Origin: a bacterium
GTDB lineage: Bacteria > Acidobacteriota > Thermoanaerobaculia > Multivoradales > JAHEKO01
DNA length: 33,485 nucleotides
Reading direction: 5' to 3'
Assembly (NCBI GenBank): GCA_024224155.1
Contig: JAAENP010000402.1
Coordinates: 1-33,485, forward strand
Each line of letters begins with the position of its first letter. Position 1 is the first letter of the stretch. The position numbers and the translations under genes are program-made. Below are positions 22,466 to 28,856 of this stretch, piece after piece. The notes under the pieces were generated by a model that was given only the letters and a program-made list of their open reading frames with translations, had not been told where the DNA came from and ran no database searches.

Positions 22466-23146
22466 TCAGTGCCAGCGGGTGGGCAGCGCGTCGCTTGTGG
22501 GCAGCGCGTGTAGCTCCGCGATGACATCGGCGGGGACCTCCTCGCGGAGCCACGCGGTGCCGTACTTGTACCCGCATTCCGGGCACGGCTTGGACAGCAG
22601 CCCGTCGGGGTGTTCGTTCACGTTCACCCACCCGACAGATTTCGTCTCTCGCTTGACCACCTTGTACCGGCCGGAGCCGATCGAGTCGGCATCCGGAGCC
22701 GTGGTCATTTGGAAAGGCAGCGCTGCAAGGGCGCGATCTTCGGCGCTAAGCTGGACGGTCTCACCGTCGCGGAGGAGTTTCTTCGCGCGCGTCATGACGG
22801 CGCCGGATTCGCTAAGCGCTTCCGACGTCAGCTGGTAGGTGACGATCTCCACCGTTTTCGATAGGTCGAGCGTGGCGCGTTGGTGCTCGCACCCAGCGTT
22901 CATGTCGTTTAGGTGCCAGCGCTTCCACAGGTCCGCGAGTCGTGCGACGTCGATGCCTTTCGCGGGCTTGGTGACCTCAGCAGCGACGTCGATTTGTCCG
23001 CAGCCGCCTCGTGCGTCGCCGCTCGGCTTCGGACCAACGACGCCGGTCAGGGACAAGCGCTTGCCGTCCCATTTGATGGTGACGAACACCTTGCCGGCGT
23101 CGGCGCTGGTACCCGCGAGAATGTGGTGCGTGAATGGTTCAGTCAT
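22466..23146 (-). CDS. Phage early protein, unknown, paired with DUF932
   Basis: 226 residues from ATG 23146, behind AGGAGGACTGACCG. The N-terminal part reads LSLTGVVGPKPSGDARGGCG, followed by LADLWKRWHLNDMNAGCEHQ (about residues 79-98). From memory, this pair of motifs recurs in uncharacterised phage and plasmid proteins near DUF932-type genes. The C-terminal half has a C-x-x-C pair (CPEC, near residue 190) that could be half a zinc site. No enzymatic motif is recognised. Confidence 0.6.
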   Translation of the reverse strand: MTEPFTHHILAGTSADAGKVFVTIKWDGKRLSLTGVVGPKPSGDARGGCGQIDVAAEVTKPAKGIDVARLADLWKRWHLNDMNAGCEHQRATLDLSKTVEIVTYQLTSEALSESGAVMTRAKKLLRDGETVQLSAEDRALAALPFQMTTAPDADSIGSGRYKVVKRETKSVGWVNVNEHPDGLLSKPCPECGYKYGTAWLREEVPADVIAELHALPTSDALPTRWH

Positions 23147-23158
23147 CGGTCAGTCCTC

Positions 23159-23338
23159 CTAGCTGTCGAGGTACAGCGCTCGCGCGCAATCCTCGCACAG
23201 TGATTCGATTGCTTCGGTCGTGTCGAAGCTACGCGCCTCGACGGCGTACAGGTTGACGCGCGGCTTGACGTCGGGGCGCGGCGCTCGACAGTGGGCACAC
23301 GTAGCGTGCTCCGCGCTGAGGTATTCGTCGGGAGTCAT
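23159..23338 (-). CDS. Small zinc-ribbon protein
   Basis: 59 residues, found by reading the - strand. ATG 23338 follows GGAGAACCCTGACCG, the same leader as its neighbours, and TAG lies at 23159-23161. C-x-x-C knuckles (CAHC, residues 14-17, and CEDC, 48-51) give a classic two-knuckle zinc ribbon with a central beta hairpin (RVNLYAVEARSFD). Function unknown. Confidence 0.6.
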   Translation of the reverse strand: MTPDEYLSAEHATCAHCRAPRPDVKPRVNLYAVEARSFDTTEAIESLCEDCARALYLDS

Positions 23339-23649
23339 CGGTCAGGGTTCTCCTTTTTCGCGTCGACGGACCAATCGCCGTCGAGCGTGTCGATCGTCCA
23401 GTCGTCTCGGTCCTCGGTTGAAAAGCACGCCTCCGAATCGGCGCGCACCTTGCGGCGCTTGCCTTCGTAGTCGTGGGTGTGCGCAGCGTCCGCGGTGACG
23501 GCGTACGTGTACGTCACGAACCCGTAGTAACCGCTCTCGCTCCGGCCCGTACGATCGCCGACGGTCCAGCGGGTTCCGTCGAGGGTGACGAGAACGGCCC
23601 CGGTGTGCTCACCGGGACCGCTGAGCGTTTCGCTCATGGCGATCAACAT
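23335..23649 (-). CDS. Hypothetical beta-rich protein
   Basis: 104 residues from ATG 23649; ATG 23637 in frame is a possible alternative. The first ATG has GAGG five bases upstream and overlaps the upstream stop, so I prefer it. The chain is beta-rich with Thr, Gly and Trp (AVLVTLDGTRWTVGDRTG, GFVTYTYAVTADA). The tail is charged (DAKKENPDR). It overlaps the zinc-ribbon gene by 4 bases. No family recognised. Confidence 0.5.
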   Translation of the reverse strand: MLIAMSETLSGPGEHTGAVLVTLDGTRWTVGDRTGRSESGYYGFVTYTYAVTADAAHTHDYEGKRRKVRADSEACFSTEDRDDWTIDTLDGDWSVDAKKENPDR

Positions 23650-23897
23650 GACGCCTCGCGTAGCGCGTCCGGGTCCAGGAACGTGTCGGGGCTCTTGCCG
23701 TCACCTACAGGCGACGACGGCGGGCCTTCGGAGTAGTTTGCGCTCAGCCCGAAGACCTTGCGCCCGTCGGTCAGCTCCGCGGGGAAGCCTCCCCGGCCGA
23801 TCCATGCGTTGTAATCGTCGGCCGCCTCGGTCAGCTCCGCGCGATCGTCGTCTGCGTAGGCGTCCAAGTAGCGCTGTAGGGTTGCGTTCGGGTCCAT
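23643..23897 (-). CDS. Small hypothetical protein
   Basis: 84 residues from ATG 23897, behind AAGGAGGACTGACCAC. A helix (LQRYLDAYADDDRAELTEAADDY, residues 7-29) precedes a Gly/Pro-rich half (GRGGFPAELTDGRKVFG). Acidic overall, cytoplasmic. Reading frames upstream of this ATG are rejected because the leader motif fixes the start. Confidence 0.5.
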   Translation of the reverse strand: MDPNATLQRYLDAYADDDRAELTEAADDYNAWIGRGGFPAELTDGRKVFGLSANYSEGPPSSPVGDGKSPDTFLDPDALREASC

Positions 23898-23901
23898 GTG
23901 G

Positions 23902-24063
23902 TCAGTCCTCCTTTTTGGCGCGCTTGCGACGCCGGCACGCTTTGCCGTGCCTTCGTGCGTTGCGGTGGTCAACATACAAACCGCACGATCCGCAACGCCG
24001 AAAGCGTGTGCGGATGCGCGGATTGGTCTTCGCTAGCTCGCGTAGCTCTTTCGCTGTCCACAC
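23902..24063 (-). CDS. Small basic zinc-finger protein
   Basis: 53 residues from GTG 24063, just past the upstream TAA. A finger of the form C-x-x-C-x9-H-x3-C (CGSCGLYVDHRNARRHGKAC, residues 25-44) is followed by a Lys/Arg cluster (RRRKRAKKED). Small nucleic-acid-binding phage proteins look like this. A larger in-frame reading from 24201 lies within the upstream gene and is rejected. Confidence 0.55.
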   Translation of the reverse strand: MWTAKELRELAKTNPRIRTRFRRCGSCGLYVDHRNARRHGKACRRRKRAKKED

Positions 24064-24064
24064 T

Positions 24065-24427
24065 TTACGCGGCTCCCTTCCACCATGACGGCATGGCGAG
24101 CCCAAGGTGTCGGTTTCGGTTGTCGACAACGCCCGAGGCGCCGCGAGTGAACGCGACATATCGAGCGCGGAAGGCCGCAAGGTCGACCGAGTAGGTTTCA
24201 ACCTGGACGGCGATCTGCGATTGCCGAACGCTCGACATCACTTCGTCTAGGTGCGCGTGAACGCGCGACAGATGGACAAGCGGGCCGTAGTCGGTGCGCT
24301 CAAACCCGACCACCATCGTGGTCGAAAATGGCCGGTGCTCGGGGACGTGTGTACCCGTACCGTCTAGCATCGTGACAACGTCACCGATGCGGGGGTCCGT
24401 CTCTTCGTATGTGTGGAATCCGTTCAT
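24065..24427 (-). CDS. First gene of the - strand early block, unknown
   Basis: 120 residues. ATG 24427 is preferred over ATG 24433 because the AGGAGG spacing and the GACC-ATG ending match the leader of the other genes. Beta-rich start (GDVVTMLDGTGTHVPEH, STTMVVGFERTDYGPLVHL), later helices (VDLAAFRARYVAFTR). The promoter for the whole block should lie just upstream, in the palindrome-rich region from 24440. Function unknown. Confidence 0.5.
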   Translation of the reverse strand: MNGFHTYEETDPRIGDVVTMLDGTGTHVPEHRPFSTTMVVGFERTDYGPLVHLSRVHAHLDEVMSSVRQSQIAVQVETYSVDLAAFRARYVAFTRGASGVVDNRNRHLGLAMPSWWKGAA

Positions 24428-24445
24428 GGTCATGGTCCTCCTATC

Positions 24446-24520
24446 GGAGCATTCGCTCCCGTCGGCGCTCACTCATGAGAGACGACGGGAGCGCTCCACT
24501 TCTGACAGTGGAGCGCTTCC
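24446..24520 (-). promoter_or_regulatory. Nested palindromes upstream of the early block (operator or leader)
   Basis: CGCTCCCGTCG (24454-24464) pairs with CGACGGGAGCG (24483-24493), 11 bp. GGAGCGCTCCAC (24488-24499) pairs with GTGGAGCGCTTCC (24508-24520) with one extra base. GGAGC-ATTC-GCTCC (24446-24459) is a competing small hairpin. GGAGCGCTCC is itself a 10-base palindrome that recurs 22 bases on. The arms can swap partners, which fits either tandem operator sites or an attenuator-type leader of the - strand operon. Confidence 0.55.
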
Positions 24521-25086
24521 GATTTCGGTGCGTCGGGGTGCGGGCCCGATCGGGTGTGCTGTGACGTCGCACGTACGGGGGCGGCTCGCCCATGTGGTGA
24601 ATGTCGCGTTGCGTTGTACCTCGGGGGTGTGGGTTGTCGTTAGAGTGTCGTGCCTGTCGCCTGGACGTTGCTCGCTCGGCTTTCGCCTACTGCTTCGCGC
24701 CGTCCGGGCCCTCCCTGTGGAGCGTTACGAATCCCCTCATGGTTCCAACATCAGGGCGCGACTAACGAACCGGGGAGCCACTCTCGACCCCTGCCTACCG
24801 GCAGCGCGCAACAAGGAGACTGCTCTCGCACGGCGAGAGGGTCTCAAGGGGTTCCCCGGCTTGTATCCGCGTCCTGCGCGGTGAGGTCATTCAACCAGGG
24901 TCGGTGTTGTCAGAGATCGCACCCCTCCCTACCCTCGAGTCGGCTTCGCTCGCCGCCGTCCGTAGCTCCGCCTATGCGGGCACGGTCCCGAGGTCCGGTG
25001 TCCACGTGCCGGAGCACGTGGCGTCATGGGGATTTTTCTGGGCGGGATTTCGTCCCCGCCATCGTCGTTCGGTGATTAGACGGCGA
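24521..25086. other. Gene-free, hairpin-rich region; possible structured RNA or origin
   Basis: No convincing gene here. Stems seen are GGACG...CGTCC enclosing GGC-TTTC-GCC (about 24661-24709), TCCCC-tcat-GGTTC pairing with GAACC-GGGGA (about 24731-24777), CTGCC-TACC-GGCAG (24791-24804), CTCTCGC-ACG-GCGAGAG (24823-24839), GGGG-TT-CCCC (24848-24857), CCACGTGC-CGGA-GCACGTGG (25002-25021) and GGCGGG/CCCGCC (25041-25060). Possible explanations are a long noncoding RNA on the + strand, ended by the terminator at 25087, or a replication origin. I could match it to no known RNA family. Confidence 0.4.
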
Positions 25087-25121
25087 TGTCACCACATGTA
25101 TTCAAAGTGGTGACAACTTTT
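25087..25121 (+). terminator. Intrinsic-terminator-like inverted repeat with T5 tail
   Basis: TGTCACCAC (25087-25095) and GTGGTGACA (25107-25115) form a perfect 9-bp stem with an 11-base A/T-rich loop, followed by ACTTTTTC. As a + strand terminator it would end a transcript covering the structured region. It lies in the most AT-rich 80 bases of the window, so it may also be an operator. Confidence 0.55.
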
Positions 25122-25223
25122 TCGTAACTTGTTGAAATCATTGATGTTTTAGGAATCGGGTGTACCATGGTGGGGACGGGTGATCCCGGTCCGGGGTGGC
25201 GATTTCGCGCCATTTTCGGCCGT

Positions 25224-25245
25224 CCCCGGATGGTGATATCCGGGG
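25224..25245. promoter_or_regulatory. Perfect inverted repeat upstream of gene 25343
   Basis: CCCCGGAT (25224-25231) and ATCCGGGG (25238-25245) enclose GGTGAT. It lies about 100 bases upstream of gene 25343. It could be a repressor site or an RNA hairpin; nothing further supports either. Confidence 0.4.
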
Positions 25246-25330
25246 GTCCCAAAGCGGGGATGGAAGGCCGCGATCGGCGCTCCCCGGCGCTGTGGAGCCG
25301 TTGGACGGCGACGGAACGGCCGGGGCCGGC

Positions 25331-25342
25331 TATGCTCGGACC
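25331..25342 (+). promoter_or_regulatory. TATGCT box 6 bases before ATG (possible leaderless promoter)
   Basis: TATGCT at 25331-25336 is placed so that transcription would begin at or next to ATG 25343. The same arrangement occurs before 7772, 26166, 27031 and (on the - strand) 29650. There is no strong -35 box and no good Shine-Dalgarno site. Confidence 0.45.
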
Positions 25343-25744
25343 ATGGCCAAGACGACTCGAAGCCCGTTCACCGCCCCGCAGAAGGTCCGCGCTCCGGCGC
25401 CACGGTTTCGAGCGCGCGGTCCTGCGCCGGCGACGCGTAACGTGTCCGCCGAGCGGCTCCGCGTGTGTGAACGTAAGGTCGCCCGAGTGCGCGCCGCCAT
25501 CGGCCCAGTATCCGACCATGCCGATCGGATACTGCGACTCACCGAGACCCCGCAAAAGGCCAGGCGCGAGTACCGAAACCTTCGCACCTCTGTTCATCGT
25601 CTGAGTCGCAGCGTCGGCGCGCTTCGTATCGCGGGCGTAAGCGGGCTCGGCCAGCTGTCGCCCGGTGTGATGAGCCCCGTCATGTGGGGAATCGCTGGCG
25701 CCGCCGTTGGAGCCGGCGTCACCTGGCTCTGGCTGCTCAGGTGA
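25343..25744 (+). CDS. Basic protein with GLGQL motif and C-terminal membrane helix
   Basis: 133 residues. ATG 25343 is preferred to the in-frame upstream ATG at 25196, which lies in palindromic non-coding sequence. The first 90 residues are strongly basic (Arg/Lys, with KVRAPAPRFRARG and CERKVARVRA) and helical. Residues 101-105 are GLGQL, followed by one transmembrane helix (113-131, GIAGAAVGAGVTWLWLL). The tail-anchored topology with a large basic domain suggests a link between membrane and DNA or capsid. Shares the GLGQ-helix pattern with four other proteins. Confidence 0.6.
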   Translation: MAKTTRSPFTAPQKVRAPAPRFRARGPAPATRNVSAERLRVCERKVARVRAAIGPVSDHADRILRLTETPQKARREYRNLRTSVHRLSRSVGALRIAGVSGLGQLSPGVMSPVMWGIAGAAVGAGVTWLWLLR

Positions 25745-26013
25745 GACCAGGACAAAACGCCAACCCCTTCGATCAGTGGACACTGGTCCATCTACTCGTC
25801 GGGGCTGGGTGCCGGGTTCTGGGAATGCGCGTGGGTTGGACGATCGCCGGCGGCCTCGTCTACGAGGGCATCGAACAGGTCTTCGAGCGCACCGCTGAAG
25901 GCCGGACCTTTTTCAAGATCAGCGGACCTGAGAGCGGCTGGAACATCGCCGGCGACATGGTGGCGTTGACGATGGGCTGGTACATCGCGCACTCATTGAT
26001 GCCGCCGCGCTAA
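25741..26013 (+). CDS. Small multi-helix membrane protein
   Basis: 90 residues from GTG 25741, in a GTGA overlap with the previous stop. Hydrophobic segments are WTLVHLLVGAGCRVLGM and GWTIAGGLVYEGIEQVF near the N-terminus, and IAGDMVALTMGWYIAHSL near the C-terminus. Charged residues within the helices (H, E, D, and SGPESGWN between them) suggest an enzyme-like or channel-like membrane protein. It superficially resembles VanZ-like small phage proteins. Function unknown. Confidence 0.55.
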   Translation: MRPGQNANPFDQWTLVHLLVGAGCRVLGMRVGWTIAGGLVYEGIEQVFERTAEGRTFFKISGPESGWNIAGDMVALTMGWYIAHSLMPPR

Positions 26014-26063
26014 TGGGTTGCGGGGGCCTCCGGCCCACGGTAGGTTCGGGGCTCAAACAGAAC

Positions 26064-26087
26064 GAATGTGGACACCCCTTCACATTC
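26064..26087 (+). repeat. Hairpin with GGACACC-type loop
   Basis: GAATGTG (26064-26070) and CACATTC (26081-26087) enclose GACACCCCTT. The arms and loop resemble the hairpin at 5700-5724 after the fibre operon. It lies between the end of gene 25741 and the terminator at 26099. Confidence 0.5.
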
Positions 26088-26098
26088 ACTCGGGCGGG

Positions 26099-26131
26099 GG
26101 CCAGGCGCGAAAGCGTACTGGCCTTTCGTTT
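26099..26131 (+). terminator. Intrinsic terminator
   Basis: GGCCAG (26099-26104) pairs with CTGGCC (26118-26123); inside, CGC-GAAA-GCG forms a tetraloop stem. TTTCGTTTG follows immediately. This is a textbook Rho-independent terminator ending the 25343-26013 transcript. Confidence 0.8.
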
Positions 26132-26165
26132 GTGCGGGGCTCGAGGCGGGCGTAGGCTCGTCAAC

Positions 26166-26360
26166 ATGTCGCGGCTCCCTTGTCACGTCCCGAAGCGTCT
26201 CGCCGGTCACTACGTAGCCTTGTGCGGTGCGGAGTTTCGCGACGCCAAAACCAGGAACGCGCACGACCAGAAACGCCATCCGTTCTTCGAGCGTCACACA
26301 CGCGGCGACGGGCCATACCGATCTACACGAATGCTCGTTCCACCGAAGGGCTTCGTGTGA
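26166..26360 (+). CDS. Small C2H2-like zinc-finger protein
   Basis: 64 residues from ATG 26166, which follows TAGGCT (26153-26158) by 7 bases, so the transcript may be leaderless. Candidate metal ligands are CH near the N-terminus, ALCGAEF, and NAHDQKRH, in the manner of a C2H2-type finger. The protein is basic and rich in Arg/His. DNA or RNA binding is likely by composition. Its stop is next to a possible GTG start of the following gene. Confidence 0.5.
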   Translation: MSRLPCHVPKRLAGHYVALCGAEFRDAKTRNAHDQKRHPFFERHTRGDGPYRSTRMLVPPKGFV

Positions 26361-26404
26361 CCGTCGACGACCGAGAAAGAGCTGCTCCGTCTGGTGAGGT
26401 CCGC

Positions 26405-26629
26405 ATGAAGAAGATGATCTACGCGCCTGAGGGGCTCTTGGGGATCGACGCGTTGGCGCTGCCGCCCGAAGAGGTTGAGGTGACCGAACACGGCGAGCGC
26501 GTTTCGGTAATCCGCACGCCGCTGACCGAAAACTGCTTCATCAACCTCGCGCGCAAGCGCTACGGCTATCCGCTGCTCAAAGAAATCGAGCGCGAGGTGC
26601 TCACCGAGTACCTCAAGCCCATTCAATGA
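26405..26629 (+). CDS. Small hypothetical protein
   Basis: 74 residues from ATG 26405, behind GAGG. A longer form from GTG 26357, overlapping the upstream stop as GTGA, is also possible. The sequence MKKMIYAPEGLLGIDALALP, then EEVEVTEHGERVSVIRTP, and a helix (LLKEIEREVLTEYLKPIQ) look like a compact alpha/beta unit. It overlaps the receiver-like gene by 4 bases. No family recognised. Confidence 0.5.
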   Translation: MKKMIYAPEGLLGIDALALPPEEVEVTEHGERVSVIRTPLTENCFINLARKRYGYPLLKEIEREVLTEYLKPIQ

Positions 26630-27009
26630 AGACGATCCTCGTTCTCGAAGACAACGAGATGCGCATCCGCTGGCTTCAGCGGCTGATGAGGCGGCGCGCC
26701 GACGTGCTGTGGACCGACAACGTGCTCGACTTCCTCGACACGGTGGAGATCGACCCAGACCTCATCCTCATGGACCACGATTTGGGCCAGGAGCTAGACG
26801 GTCGGGACGCAGCAAAAGCGCTCTACACGAGCGCACCCATCATCGTGTGGAGCGCGAACACCCTGCGCGGTCCGCAGATGGTCGACATCCTCGAGCAGAG
26901 GGGCTTGGACGTCTTCCCGATCTGGCTGCCGTTCGGCTCGCCGGGACTGCCGCTCATCATCCAGACGACGCTGCGCAATCGCGAGCTACCGCAGCTCCGC
27001 GGCGTTTGA
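26626..27009 (+). CDS. Receiver-like protein (cREC type)
   Basis: 127 residues with a response-regulator-like Rossmann fold: TILVLEDNEMRIRWL (residues 3-17) with acidic E8/D9, and LILMDHDLG (46-54) where D50 takes the phospho-acceptor position and is followed by His-Asp. The MDHDLG box, in place of the usual D-x-M-P, is that of the cyclic-phosphate-processing receiver (cREC) group predicted to act on RNA 2',3'-cyclic phosphate ends. No output domain or histidine kinase is present. I infer an RNA-end-processing role, possibly in RNA repair. Confidence 0.65.
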   Translation: MKTILVLEDNEMRIRWLQRLMRRRADVLWTDNVLDFLDTVEIDPDLILMDHDLGQELDGRDAAKALYTSAPIIVWSANTLRGPQMVDILEQRGLDVFPIWLPFGSPGLPLIIQTTLRNRELPQLRGV

Positions 27010-27030
27010 ACGCACTGCTATGCTTCGGGC

Positions 27031-27297
27031 GTGGGTGAGCGCGAAGAAATCGAGCCGCTGCTCGACGTGCTGCTCGATGCAATCGCCAGCGAGTGCGGAC
27101 GAAGCCGCGAGTTTCTAAGCCTCGAGATTGAGCAGGTCGTCGCGCAGACGCTCTTCGCTGCCCTCCGAGCGGGTCGGCGCCGGCAGCGGATGCGACGGCA
27201 GAGTAATACGGCCTACCACCAGCTGCCGGATCGGCACACCGATGAGACGCTGGCCAGCGTTCCGGCTGTGGATGTCGACGTGGACCTCGACGAATGA
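27031..27297 (+). CDS. Small hypothetical protein, Asp-rich end
   Basis: 88 residues starting at GTG 27031, 6 bases after a TATGCT box (27019-27024), so the message may be leaderless. The N-terminal two thirds are helical (EIEPLLDVLLDAIASE, LSLEIEQVVAQTLFAALRAG) with a basic patch (RRRQRMRRQ). The C-terminus is acidic (DVDVDLDE). It is followed closely by a strong hairpin. Function unknown. Confidence 0.5.
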   Translation: MGEREEIEPLLDVLLDAIASECGRSREFLSLEIEQVVAQTLFAALRAGRRRQRMRRQSNTAYHQLPDRHTDETLASVPAVDVDVDLDE

Positions 27298-27298
27298 A

Positions 27299-27330
27299 AA
27301 CGGCCCGCCTCCGTGAAGAAGCGGGCCGTT
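27299..27330. terminator. Terminator between converging transcripts
   Basis: AACGGCCCGC (27299-27308) and GCGGGCCGTT (27321-27330) form a perfect 10-bp stem with a 12-base loop. On the - strand it is followed by TTTC, on the + strand preceded by AAAA. It lies between the + strand gene ending at 27297 and the - strand genes ending at 27446. Confidence 0.75.
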
Positions 27331-27445
27331 GGAAGTAGTGGCAGTCGAGTGTGCGGAACGCGAGATTTGTCTGTACCAAAAACAGATGCCTTGCAGCATG
27401 TTGCGTGTAGGTTCCGTCCGTTGACTGCGCGCCCAGGGTGGGTCG

Positions 27446-27598
27446 TCACCTCTGCGGTGTCAAGGCAGCCCGGAGCACGCGCACCAAGCGCCTTCCGAAC
27501 CTGACGTTTTCACGGCGCATCCGAACAAGCTCCTCGTCGAATGCGCGGCGAACCTCGGGGTCCGCCAGCTGCCGCTCAAACCAATCGTCGTACGTCAC
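27446..27598 (-). CDS. Small helical protein, antitoxin-like N-terminus
   Basis: 50 residues, found by reading the - strand. GTG 27598 follows a GGGGG ribosome-binding site at 5 bases, and TGA lies at 27446-27448. The sequence begins MTYDDWFERQLADPEVRRAF and continues as an amphipathic Arg/Glu helix. The opening resembles the N-terminal arm of HigA-like antitoxins, but no HTH follows. It could be a truncated regulator or an independent small protein. Confidence 0.5.
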   Translation of the reverse strand: MTYDDWFERQLADPEVRRAFDEELVRMRRENVRFGRRLVRVLRAALTPQR

Positions 27599-27609
27599 TT
27601 CAGCCCCCA

Positions 27610-27635
27610 CAAAAGCGAACGGACACCCGCTTTCG
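27610..27635. repeat. Hairpin with GGACACC loop
   Basis: AAAGCG (27612-27617) and CGCTTT (27628-27633) enclose AACGGACACC. This is the third hairpin of the window whose loop contains GGACACC; compare 5700-5724 and 26064-26087. It lies between gene 27717 and the start of gene 27446. Confidence 0.4.
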
Positions 27636-27716
27636 CACGTGCCCGCCCAGCCGTTTAGGAGTGTTCCTGACCTGGAACCCCATGAGTTTGGTGGGCCGTA
27701 GGCCCCCAGTCAACCC

Positions 27717-28046
27717 TTATCGCCCTTCCAGAGCCCAGGCCGTTTCTTCGGCCGCAACGTGGCGTCGGAGCAGCCTGACGAGAATCGCAGCAGCCATAAC
27801 AGGATCGGCAGCGAGGCCCTCGAGCGCGATTCGATGAAAGACAGGGTGCTCTTCGCAGTGACAGCCGCTCACTTCGTACGCCTCTTCCATCGCCGCGTGC
27901 GCCGGGAGGTAGTTGACCACGTGACTGAGCAACGCGCGGGCGTCGCCGGCCGAGCCCGTCGCATCGAACCTGTCGATTTTCCGCAGCAGCGCGCGGTGAT
28001 CTGCACGCAGCTTGGCGTAGACCGCTGCTGTCCGCCGAGGCTGCAC
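27717..28046 (-). CDS. Hemerythrin-like protein candidate
   Basis: 109 residues from GTG 28046. The spacing of His and Glu fits the four-helix HHE fold: DHRALLRKIDRF, then LLSHVVNYLPAHAAMEEAY, HCEEHPVFHR and LLRRHVAAEETAW. Hemerythrin-like domains bind a di-iron centre for oxygen or redox sensing. A phage copy is unusual and it may be host-derived. Cysteines in GCHCEEH could also bind metal. Moderate certainty only, because helix boundaries cannot be tested here. Confidence 0.5.
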   Translation of the reverse strand: MQPRRTAAVYAKLRADHRALLRKIDRFDATGSAGDARALLSHVVNYLPAHAAMEEAYEVSGCHCEEHPVFHRIALEGLAADPVMAAAILVRLLRRHVAAEETAWALEGR

Positions 28047-28054
28047 GCGGTAGG

Positions 28055-28162
28055 TCAGCCGCGACCGAGTCGCAGCACTTCAGGCGCCTTCTTGTTCCAC
28101 CAGAGAAACTGCGCGACGACGAGTCCGCCGAGCGCGAAGGTAGCGATCTTCCATCCGTTCAT
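28055..28162 (-). CDS. Very small single-helix membrane protein
   Basis: 35 residues from ATG 28162 in an ATGA overlap with the upstream stop. Almost half is hydrophobic (WKIATFALGGLVVAQFLWW, residues 4-22), followed by a basic tail (NKKAPEVLRLGRG). Typical size and layout of small phage membrane or virion proteins. Function unknown. Confidence 0.55.
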   Translation of the reverse strand: MNGWKIATFALGGLVVAQFLWWNKKAPEVLRLGRG

Positions 28163-28401
28163 TGCATCTCCTGCTGTTGAAGGGCACCTGCGCGCCGTGC
28201 TTGGTCGACGACCCACCAGTTGCGGCCGTTGAAGAGCACCGTGCCGATGCCCATGGCGCCGAGCGCGACGCCCCAGAAGGGGCTCTTCTTTGTGAGCGCC
28301 ATCCCGCCCGAAATCATCAGCGGGCCGATGAGCACGACATCGAGAATCCGAATCCACTGACTCTTGCCGGTGCCGACCGAAAACGTGATGTCGTTGTTCA
28401 T
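28159..28401 (-). CDS. Two-helix membrane protein
   Basis: 80 residues from ATG 28401, overlapping the upstream gene. Hydrophobic segments lie near residues 17-36 (IRILDVVLIGPLMISGGMAL) and 43-58 (WGVALGAMGIGTVLFN), with a charged C-terminal tail. A hairpin topology is likely. It sits among other small membrane proteins, and the role may be virion membrane or lysis. Confidence 0.5.
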   Translation of the reverse strand: MNNDITFSVGTGKSQWIRILDVVLIGPLMISGGMALTKKSPFWGVALGAMGIGTVLFNGRNWWVVDQARRAGALQQQEMQ

Positions 28402-28856
28402 GGGCGCGCGTACGCTTCACCGGTATCGGGGTCGAAGCGAAGCGACTTGGGCGCTTTGTCGCTGTCGAAAATGGCCCACGTCTCGTCATCGTCCAGTGCG
28501 TCGTTACGCCGCATGAAATCGGCCAACTCTTGTTTGTTGTACTGGGGGATAGATACCTCCCCAAGTAGGCGTCCGGTTTCGCGGTTGTACACGCCCGCCA
28601 CCAGACCGAGGGCGCGTGACCAGCGTTTCCTTCGTTTCTTTCCTCGACCCTTCTTCCCGAGCCCTCGCAAAGTGTAGCGCTCGCCGGTCGCGGCGACGGT
28701 GAACCAGATGAACGCGCCGATGGCAGCGACCGCGAGGATGCCGATGACGGCGGTGCCACCGAGCACAGGCTTGGGCGCCTGGCCGAACCCGGCGATGGGG
28801 CGGCGGTTGCGCACCTGAATGTTGTGGCCGTAGTTGCCGAGCGTCATCACGTCCAT
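28398..28856 (-). CDS. Membrane protein with GFGQ motif and cytosolic domain
   Basis: 152 residues from ATG 28856. GFGQ at residues 23-26 is placed shortly before a transmembrane helix (about 32-55), as in the GLGQ family. A basic patch (GKKGRGKKRRKRW) and a folded C-terminal domain (AGVYNRETGRLLGEVSIPQYN, split by turns) follow. A second GLG occurs at 65-67. Probable virion or inner-membrane protein; no enzyme motif. Confidence 0.55.
   Translation of the reverse strand: MDVMTLGNYGHNIQVRNRRPIAGFGQAPKPVLGGTAVIGILAVAAIGAFIWFTVAATGERYTLRGLGKKGRGKKRRKRWSRALGLVAGVYNRETGRLLGEVSIPQYNKQELADFMRRNDALDDDETWAIFDSDKAPKSLRFDPDTGEAYARP

Noticed and set aside
24650-25113. Small + strand open frames in the hairpin-rich region
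   Set aside because: No ribosome-binding sites, odd composition (Arg/Pro/Ser), and dense inverted repeats argue for non-coding sequence.
27331-27445. Possible tRNA or attP site
   Set aside because: Short arms such as GGAAC/GGTTCC do not make a cloverleaf, and no repeat that could serve as an att core was found.
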